Assembly (NCBI GenBank): GCA_019509785.1
Contig: JAEKLQ010000058.1
Span: 1 to 44,524 of the forward strand
Length of the DNA stretch: 44,524 nucleotides
DNA from: Fibrobacterota bacterium
GTDB taxonomy: Bacteria > Fibrobacterota > Fibrobacteria > UBA11236
Reading direction: 5' to 3'
Part shown: positions 39,261 to 44,524 of the stretch, in pieces
How positions within the stretch are numbered: the stretch's first letter is position 1
Layout of the letters: each line of letters begins with the position of its first letter
Notes under the pieces: model-generated
What the model was told of the DNA's origin: nothing
Databases searched by the model: none
Seen by the model: the letters and a program-made list of their open reading frames with translations, nothing else
Translations under genes and position numbers: made by a program

Positions 39261-41171
39261 ATGAAAAAAATCCTCCTGATAGCGCCTATTCCCATCCTCG
39301 CGATCGGCGCTTTGTTGGTCTGGCAGAACCTGCCGCAGAAGCGCTTCGCCAAACACGTCACCAAGGCCCGGCTGTACGCGAAGGAAGGCAACCTGACGGC
39401 CGCCCGGATCGAGTACGAAAAAGGGTATTCGGCCCAGGGGGCATATACCCCTTACGTTTCCCTGGAGGTGCTCAACCTCGCCAACCGCCTCAGCATCCAG
39501 GACGGCAAGCCGCGCGAGGCCCTGGAAAATACCCAGAAGTTCGTGGCCGCGCACAAGACCAACAAGGAAGGCCGGGTGCTTTTGGCCGGCCTCGCCTTCG
39601 AGATGGGGGAAACGGAATTGGGATTCGACGCCCTGAACGAATTGCTCGTCCAGGATCCTTGGAATTACCGCGGCCGCCTGCTGCTCACCCAGGTGCGCGC
39701 GAAACAGGGACGTTTGGATCTCGCGGAACAGCAGTTGCGGTACCTCTACAGCAAATACCCGGATTCGGTGCAGGCCCTGTTGCCCATGGCCGAGGTGCTT
39801 TTGCGCGAACGTCGATCAAGCGAAGGACGCGAGTTCCTCCGCCGCGCCCTGGTAAAGGAACCCAAGAACGTCCGCGCCCGGCTGCTGCTGGTGGACAGCT
39901 ACCTGATGGAGAAACAACTCGACTCGGCCGAACTGATGCTCGATCAGTGGCAGGAATCGGATCCGGACAAGAAGCAACAGGTGCAGATCCGCAAGGCCCG
40001 GCTTTACTCCCTGGCCGGACGGCTGGGCGATGCCGAGGCCGCCTTGGCGCCTTACCTCAAGCCCACGGAGGACAATCTCCAGGCCCTCTCCGAGCTGGCC
40101 ATCCTCCACGCCAAGGGCGGCCGCTACGATTCGGCCCTGGCCTTGTACCGCGCCATCGGCGACGTCTCCCCCAAGGCGAGCGCGACCGCGGAGATCATGT
40201 CCTACTACCTGGACATGAAGGCGCAGAATCCGGCCCGCGCCTTGGAGGCGCTCAAAACCCTGCAGATCAGCGATAAGCGCCCGGCCCTGCTGCCCCCGCT
40301 CATAGCCGCCTACCTCGCCATCGGCCAGGACAACAAGGCGCAGGACCTGATCGCCCAGCAGCCCGACAGCCTGAAGCGCTCCCTGACCGCCTTCATGGGC
40401 AGCCTCCTGCCCGACAAGGAATTCATCGGGCAATGGGCGCTCATCACGTACTTCAGCGCCAACCACCAGAACCCTTCCGTTTTCCAGGCCGTGGAAGATC
40501 TCTATAAAAGATGGCCCAAGCAACGCCTCGCCATCGAAATGTGGACCAGCCAATTGTCCGCCATGGGCCGATACGCCGATGCGGCCAAGGTGCTGGCCAC
40601 CCTGGACAAGCCCGAGCTCGGCCAACGGGTAGGTTATCTGCAGCTTTTGGCCAGCGCGGGCCAGGGCGATAAAGCGCGGGATGCCGCCCTTAAGCTTTCC
40701 GCCGATTACCCCGACCTGAAGGGAGTCAACCTCATCCTGGCCGAGTACTGGGTCAAGAAGGACAAGGCCAAGGCCATGGACTATTACCAGAAGGAGCTGG
40801 CCCTCAACCCGGACAACCTGGTGGCGTTGAACAACCTGGCCTGGGAATACGGCGTGGTGCAAGGGGACTTGGCCAAAGCCCGGCCGTTCCTCGACAAGCT
40901 GAAGGGGGTTAAGAATCTCGACCCGCGCATCCTCGATACGGTGGGTTGGATCCTGGCCGTGAACGGACAGGCCGCCGAAGGCGAGCCCTATCTGCGCAAT
41001 GCCATCGATCTGGTCCCCGATTTCCCCGCCTTCCAATACCATTTGGCCTTTATCCTGGCGCGGACCGGAAAGAAGGACGAAGCCCGCGATCTCCTGAAGC
41101 AGGCCTTGTCCGCCACGGCCGCATTCGAGGAACGCAAGGACGCCGAGAAGCTGATGTCGGAGCTGGGATGA
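39261..41171 (+). CDS. TPR-repeat protein of the exosortase/EPS system (PrsT-like)
   Basis: 636 residues. A short N-terminal membrane/signal segment (ILLIAPIPILAIGALLVW) is followed by about fourteen tetratricopeptide repeats up to the end, for example RLDLAEQQLRYLYSKYPDS, GRYDSALALYRAIGDVSP and AMDYYQKELALNPDNLVALNNLAW. No lipobox Cys is visible, so it is likely anchored by its first helix and faces the periplasm. PrsT-like TPR proteins are regular partners of PrsK/PrsR and exosortase and are thought to scaffold EPS export. Its stop overlaps the exosortase start as ATGA, so the two are coupled. Confidence 0.85.
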   Translation: MKKILLIAPIPILAIGALLVWQNLPQKRFAKHVTKARLYAKEGNLTAARIEYEKGYSAQGAYTPYVSLEVLNLANRLSIQDGKPREALENTQKFVAAHKTNKEGRVLLAGLAFEMGETELGFDALNELLVQDPWNYRGRLLLTQVRAKQGRLDLAEQQLRYLYSKYPDSVQALLPMAEVLLRERRSSEGREFLRRALVKEPKNVRARLLLVDSYLMEKQLDSAELMLDQWQESDPDKKQQVQIRKARLYSLAGRLGDAEAALAPYLKPTEDNLQALSELAILHAKGGRYDSALALYRAIGDVSPKASATAEIMSYYLDMKAQNPARALEALKTLQISDKRPALLPPLIAAYLAIGQDNKAQDLIAQQPDSLKRSLTAFMGSLLPDKEFIGQWALITYFSANHQNPSVFQAVEDLYKRWPKQRLAIEMWTSQLSAMGRYADAAKVLATLDKPELGQRVGYLQLLASAGQGDKARDAALKLSADYPDLKGVNLILAEYWVKKDKAKAMDYYQKELALNPDNLVALNNLAWEYGVVQGDLAKARPFLDKLKGVKNLDPRILDTVGWILAVNGQAAEGEPYLRNAIDLVPDFPAFQYHLAFILARTGKKDEARDLLKQALSATAAFEERKDAEKLMSELG

Positions 41172-42709
41172 GGGGAGCGGCCTGGGCGGCATTCTCCCTC
41201 CTGTTCTTCGCCAACTATTTCCCCGCTTTCCGATGGATGGTGGCGCGCTGGGACGAACCTGCCTCCTACATGTCCCATGGGTGGCTCATCCCCCCCATTT
41301 CCGCCTTCCTTCTCTGGCAGCGCAGGAGGGAAATCGCATCGCTCCCCCGCGGCCCCGCCCAGGCAAGCGCCTGGGGTTTTCCTGTGATCATCGTATCGCT
41401 TCTTCTCCATCTTACGGCCGGCCTGGCCGACGTCTCTTCCCTATCCGGGCTGACCCTGGTGGGAGTACTGTTGGGCTTCGTCCTATTGGTCGAGGGAAAG
41501 CCGACGGCGAAGGCCGCCTGGTTCCCTATCCTGTTCCTGGCCTTGATGGTGCCCCCGCCGGAATTCGTCATCGACAAGCTCAATTTTTCCCTGAAACTGA
41601 TGGCCGCCGATATCGCGACCAGCCTCCTCGACTTGGTGGGCCTGCCGGCCATCCGCCAGGGCTCGTACATGATTTTCGGCGATGAGAAACTGGCCGTCGG
41701 GGACGTATGCTCCGGCCTGCGCAGCCTGCTCGCCCTGCTCGACCTGGGCGTACTTTACGCCTACCTGGTGCGCGAACGCGGACGCGCCGGGGTGGGCGCC
41801 GCCCTCGCGATGGCCGTCCCGGCCGCCATCGTCGGCAACGGCCTGCGCATCTTCCTGGTCGCCTGCCTGGTGATCGCTTTCGGGCAAGCCGCCGTGTTCA
41901 AGCCGCTGGTGGGCAGTTGGGACCTGCACTTGTTCACGGGCGCCTTCATCTTCATAGCCGCCTTCGGCTGCCTTTACCTCGCGGTGTGGGCGGTAGACCG
42001 TTTGTCTCCCGCCGTTTCCGGGCGGGAGCCCGTTCCCCGGGCGGAACCCGTCCAAAAGGGCGTACCGATGACCGCGCGGCGGCAACGCGCGTGGCTGGCG
42101 GCATCCCTCCTGGCCCTGGCGGCGGCGGCGGCGCTCTCGGAATCGGTCCTCTTCAAGCAAGTGGTGCAAGGCCAAACCGATCTGGCCCGTAACATCCCCC
42201 GCCAACTCGGGGCTTGGCAATTAGTGGACGAACAAACGGCCACGCCATCCGAAGTACAAGGGTTGGAGACGCGCGACATCATCAAGCGCACCTATAGCGA
42301 CGGGCGCGAATATATGGAATTGGTAGTGGCCTACATCGCCCATAGCAGCCGCAAGTCGGCCCATGCGCAGGAAGCCTGTTTACGGGGAGCGGGAGCCCTG
42401 GTGGGAAGCATCGGGAAGGTCTCCTGGGAGAATGGCCGGGTGAACGGAAAGCTCATTTCCATCGACGTGCGGGACCAACGCGAATGGGTCTGCTATTGGT
42501 ATAAGATCGGGGATACCTATACCGCCGACTACCTGGCCTCCAGCTTGCGCATGTTCCTGGGCGGCCTCATCGGCGAGAAGATCCAGGGAGCATCCTTGGT
42601 CCGCATCCTCACGCCCGAGGCCCGCGGCGAAAGCCAAGCCCGCATTGAATCCCGCATGCAGGACTTCACCCATGCCTTGTTGCCGGAATTGAAGAAGGCT
42701 CTACCTTAG
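41168..42709 (+). CDS. xrt: Exosortase fused to EpsI domain
   Basis: 513 residues. The first part (about 1-285, eight or so membrane helices) is a transpeptidase-like exosortase that recognises and cleaves PEP-CTERM sorting signals in the inner membrane. The catalytic triad is visible: Cys181 in VGDVCSGLRSL, Arg227 in GNGLRIF and His254 in SWDLHLFTG. After a linker (about 285-310) and one helix (WLAASLLALAAAAALSESVLF) comes an EpsI/DUF3485-type periplasmic domain (PRQLGAWQLVDEQ, YMELVVAYIAHSSRKSAHAQEACLRGAG) to the end. Fusions of this type are known in the exosortase family. It is coupled to the TPR gene and lies directly upstream of its probable substrate. I cannot decide the exosortase subtype. 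Confidence 0.93.
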   Translation: MRGAAWAAFSLLFFANYFPAFRWMVARWDEPASYMSHGWLIPPISAFLLWQRRREIASLPRGPAQASAWGFPVIIVSLLLHLTAGLADVSSLSGLTLVGVLLGFVLLVEGKPTAKAAWFPILFLALMVPPPEFVIDKLNFSLKLMAADIATSLLDLVGLPAIRQGSYMIFGDEKLAVGDVCSGLRSLLALLDLGVLYAYLVRERGRAGVGAALAMAVPAAIVGNGLRIFLVACLVIAFGQAAVFKPLVGSWDLHLFTGAFIFIAAFGCLYLAVWAVDRLSPAVSGREPVPRAEPVQKGVPMTARRQRAWLAASLLALAAAAALSESVLFKQVVQGQTDLARNIPRQLGAWQLVDEQTATPSEVQGLETRDIIKRTYSDGREYMELVVAYIAHSSRKSAHAQEACLRGAGALVGSIGKVSWENGRVNGKLISIDVRDQREWVCYWYKIGDTYTADYLASSLRMFLGGLIGEKIQGASLVRILTPEARGESQARIESRMQDFTHALLPELKKALP

Positions 42710-42765
42710 ATTGGAAATGGCTTTGCCGAAAGTCCGGTTTTTCATGGAGGAACTCGCGATATATG

Positions 42766-42787
42766 GACTTTTTGAGTCTGTAAAGTC
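42766..42787. promoter_or_regulatory. Inverted repeat far upstream of the PEP-CTERM promoter
   Basis: GACTTT (42766-42771) and AAAGTC (42782-42787) are perfect 6-bp arms with a 10-base spacer, about 110 bases upstream of the -24 element. Sigma-54 activators such as PrsR bind enhancers at this kind of distance. Binding is not shown. Confidence 0.35.
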
Positions 42788-42843
42788 GAAGAGGGAAGCG
42801 ACGGCATTCTTTACGCCTCTCCCCGACGAAGGAAGCCGGGGTT

Positions 42844-42861
42844 CCGAAATCCCGGTTTCGG
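42844..42861. promoter_or_regulatory. Inverted repeat, candidate PrsR enhancer site
   Basis: CCGAAA and TTTCGG are perfect 6-bp arms around TCCCGG, about 36 bases upstream of the -24 GG. GGAA-N7-TTCC overlaps it on the left (42831-42845). It is a second possible activator site for the PEP-CTERM promoter; closer than usual for a looping enhancer. Confidence 0.35.
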
Positions 42862-42895
42862 GCGCATTCCAAGCTGGATAACTCCCTAATTTTCT

Positions 42896-42912
42896 TGGCA
42901 TTGAATTAGCTT
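42896..42912 (+). promoter_or_regulatory. Sigma-54 (-24/-12) promoter of the PEP-CTERM gene
   Basis: TTGGCATTGAATTAGCTT contains GG at 42897-42898 and GC at 42909-42910, exactly 10 bases apart, in good context (TGGCA at -24; AGCT at -12). Transcription should start near 42922, leaving a leader of about 30 bases to the ATG at 42953. Together with PrsR this makes a coherent regulatory circuit. It would also fit the known habit of PEP-CTERM genes having sigma-54 promoters. Confidence 0.7.
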
Positions 42913-42952
42913 GTCTAGGGCTGAGCAGCGCATGAATGAGAAGAGGATTTCA

Positions 42953-43519
42953 ATGCAGAAGTTATTAGCGATTTTGGCACTTTCGGCGGGTTTGTCCCAG
43001 GCCACGGTAATTCACTGGAGCGCGTCCAACGACTCTAAGTCCTTGGCTGATGCCGTTGCCAATGACAGCATTTACACCGGCTACGTCGACTTGGTCGAGT
43101 TCAACGATGGTTCGTTCAGCAGCATCTGGTCCACGCCCGATCCGCTCTTGGGAAAATACGTGGTCATGAATACCAAGACCGACATGTTCTACATCTCCAC
43201 CAGCAACGCTCCCGCTTCGATCGCCAGCAATGCGCTGTTCTCGGCGAGCTTCGACTTCGACCTGAACTCGTCCAACCTTTCGACCGCGAACGGTTACGTG
43301 CTCGGGAATATCTCCATCAATAATACCATCGGTTCCGCGGGCCTAACGGAGTTCGCCCAGACCGAGGCGATTTATCCGGACGCCCAGTACACCTTCTCCG
43401 CCCAGGGCTCCTTCGGGAACGGGCAGTTGGGCACGGTTCCCGAACCCACCTCCCTCGGCCTGATGGGCTTGGGCCTGATCGGCTTCGGTCTCTTCATCCG
43501 CCGCAAGAAGACCGTCTGA
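42953..43519 (+). CDS. PEP-CTERM domain surface protein
   Basis: 188 residues. The signal peptide MQKLLAILALSAGLSQA is followed by a 145-residue Ser/Asn/Asp-rich, beta-rich mature domain with no recognised family and no Cys. The C-terminal sorting signal is VPEPTSLGLMGLGLIGFGLF followed by the basic tail RRKK: a PEP motif, a membrane helix and positive charges. The exosortase would cleave after translocation and release or anchor the protein, often with glycan attached. ATG 42953 has AGAGG 7 bases upstream; earlier ATG 42932 is in frame but would put the signal peptide further in. Its Asn/Ser-rich, less GC-biased codon use differs from neighbouring enzyme genes. Confidence 0.92.
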   Translation: MQKLLAILALSAGLSQATVIHWSASNDSKSLADAVANDSIYTGYVDLVEFNDGSFSSIWSTPDPLLGKYVVMNTKTDMFYISTSNAPASIASNALFSASFDFDLNSSNLSTANGYVLGNISINNTIGSAGLTEFAQTEAIYPDAQYTFSAQGSFGNGQLGTVPEPTSLGLMGLGLIGFGLFIRRKKTV

Positions 43520-43538
43520 GCCTTTTTAGCATCGATTG

Positions 43539-43571
43539 AAAAAAGCGGAGGGGAAACCCTCCGCTTTTTTT
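43539..43571. terminator. Bidirectional rho-independent terminator
   Basis: GCGGAGGG (43545-43552) pairs with CCCTCCGC (43557-43564) around a GAAA loop, with six A's on the left and seven T's on the right. It ends transcription of the PEP-CTERM gene and of the convergent PIG-L gene. Confidence 0.92.
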
Positions 43572-43634
43572 GCGTACTCCCCGCATCCATAGGCAAACGG
43601 GAAATCGGGTAGCGGACGGCCCGGCAGGGGACCC

Positions 43635-44276
43635 TTAGAACTTGAGCTTCCGGCCGTAGAAAGCTTCCGCATAGCTGCTTTCGGCTTGGCACTCCATCCC
43701 TCGGATGCGCATCAGGCCCAGGAAGGTATCTTCGCTGAACCAATTCTTGCCCCATTGGGTGGGATAACCTTCGCGGATCAATTCCACTTTCCGGCGGAAA
43801 ACGGATTCGGGTAATTCCACGAAAACGTTGGGAACACCCAGGTCGCCATCGTACTTGGGGATTTCGTACTCCCAGATCAAATGATTCCGCCATGTGTTCC
43901 AGGTCAGTTCGGAGATGAGGCGATGGTCCTGATGCAGATCCTGGCGATAATGCGTGAGGATGAGGTCGGGGTTCACTTGCGCTTTCAAAACCTCGAAGGC
44001 CTCCTTCACCTCGATCCCATGGTAGGGAAGGAATCCATCGCGAAACGCATGCACCCGGACCTCGGCCTTGGCGGCCCCGGCCAGGAACAAGCCGGCGGAT
44101 TTTTCCGCCTCCGACTTGCGGACCGGGTTGGATGCGAATACGATCCAGTACACCTCGAGGCCGGGGTTCTCCTTCAAGAGCCGGAGCAAGGCGCCGCCGC
44201 AACCGATTTCGATATCATCGCAATGCGCCCCCAGGGCGAGCACGGTCTTGAGTCCCGGCAATCGGGCCGTCAGCAT
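43635..44276 (-). CDS. PIG-L/LmbE-family deacetylase
   Basis: 213 residues. The zinc motif near the start is ALGAHCDDIEIGCGGALL (the usual AHPDD read as AHCDD, still with the His and both Asp). HYRQDLHQDHRLISE supplies the second His-containing site. These enzymes remove N-acetyl or other acyl groups from amino sugars or related small molecules. The gene is 46 bases downstream of the cytidylyltransferase on the same strand, so it may deacetylate a CDP- or lipid-linked sugar. The substrate is unknown. Confidence 0.88.
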   Translation of the reverse strand: MLTARLPGLKTVLALGAHCDDIEIGCGGALLRLLKENPGLEVYWIVFASNPVRKSEAEKSAGLFLAGAAKAEVRVHAFRDGFLPYHGIEVKEAFEVLKAQVNPDLILTHYRQDLHQDHRLISELTWNTWRNHLIWEYEIPKYDGDLGVPNVFVELPESVFRRKVELIREGYPTQWGKNWFSEDTFLGLMRIRGMECQAESSYAEAFYGRKLKF

Positions 44277-44322
44277 CGGGCTTCACCGGATGGCTGGCGG
44301 AGCCCGGCGGAGGGACGGGGGC

Positions 44323-44524
44323 CTACAGGGCGCTCTTCTTCCAGACTTCCCATGGGGCATCGCCTTTCGCGTATAAATCGTCCAACTGCTGCTTGTCCTT
44401 GAAGGTGTCCATGCAGCCCCAGAACCCGTTGTGATGGTACGCGGTCAGCTCGCCCTTGGCGATCAGCCGCTGGAATGGCTCGTGCACCAGCTCTTCGCCG
44501 GGCTTGATGTGGTCGAATATCTCG
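44323..44524 (-). CDS. rfbF: Glucose-1-phosphate cytidylyltransferase (RfbF-type), C-terminal end (5' part outside window)
   Basis: The last 66 or so residues are inside the window. IKPGEELVHEPFQRLIAKGELTAYHHNGFWGCMDTFKDKQQLDDLYAKGDAPWEVWK matches the ending of CTP:glucose-1-phosphate cytidylyltransferases (FWxxMDTxKDxxxL...G.APWKVW). They make CDP-glucose, the precursor of CDP-3,6-dideoxyhexoses such as abequose and tyvelose. The gene is cut by the window edge, so upstream genes cannot be seen. The set suggests a CDP-sugar branch next to the exosortase module. Confidence 0.9.
   Translation of the reverse strand, partial: EIFDHIKPGEELVHEPFQRLIAKGELTAYHHNGFWGCMDTFKDKQQLDDLYAKGDAPWEVWKKSAL

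Noticed and set aside
1-44524. CRISPR array, tRNA/rRNA genes or intact insertion sequence
   Set aside because: No regularly spaced repeats, no tRNA-like cloverleaf with matched arms, and no transposase frame were seen.

Overview
The window is a GC-rich chromosomal segment (well above 60 % GC by eye) from a Gram-negative bacterium with an outer membrane. This is shown by a TolC-type channel, an RND pump with a lipoprotein adaptor, Wzx/Wzy/Wza-type capsule or EPS machinery, and an exosortase/PEP-CTERM surface-protein system. GTG and TTG starts and 4-base stop/start overlaps are common. DUF2341/LamG and FlgD-like secreted proteins would suit Fibrobacterota or another soil phylum with exosortases, but I cannot fix the phylum from this sequence alone.

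Layout: (1) 1-0.7 kb: the 3' end of a tyrosine recombinase resembling integron integrases, and a 5'-shortened DinB-like gene. (2) 0.7-7.2 kb, minus strand: an operon tetR - tolC-like - membrane fusion lipoprotein - RND pump. The RND gene is broken near its 5' end by a deletion that shifts the frame, and a 7-mer-based hairpin separates it from the adaptor gene. (3) 7.4-10.7 kb, plus strand: a tight four-gene unit of an AhpD/CMD-like protein lacking the first redox Cys, an FAD oxidoreductase, a radical SAM protein and a metallophosphoesterase-like protein lacking its first metal motif. This is the best candidate for a poorly described pathway. (4) 10.8-12.6 kb: a secreted DUF2341/LamG protein. 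(5) 12.6-25.2 kb: a first EPS module with a Wzz/GumC-BY-kinase fusion, a Wza-like export protein, five glycosyltransferases, an O-antigen ligase/Wzy-like polymerase and a Wzx-like flippase. (6) 25.2-32.6 kb: accessory genes, comprising a YdeI/DUF1801 protein, a small lipoprotein, two more glycosyltransferases, a lyase-like secreted protein, a methyltransferase, a FlgD-like secreted protein and a DegT-type aminotransferase. (7) 32.6-43.5 kb: the exosortase module with a tautomerase, PrsR (sigma-54 activator), PrsK (histidine kinase), a second Wzz-BY-kinase, a PrsT-like TPR protein, an exosortase-EpsI fusion and one PEP-CTERM protein preceded by a good -24/-12 promoter. (8) 43.6 kb to the end: a PIG-L deacetylase and the 3' end of a glucose-1-phosphate cytidylyltransferase, which suggest another sugar locus beyond the edge.

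How it fits together: PrsK and PrsR probably sense an unknown cue and activate sigma-54 promoters, including that of the PEP-CTERM protein. The exosortase then processes this protein in the envelope, where it may associate with the EPS made by the glycosyltransferase/Wzx/Wzy/Wzz/Wza genes. Two homologous chain-length kinases suggest two polymers, or one machine with an alternative regulator. No tRNA, rRNA, CRISPR array or intact insertion sequence was seen.
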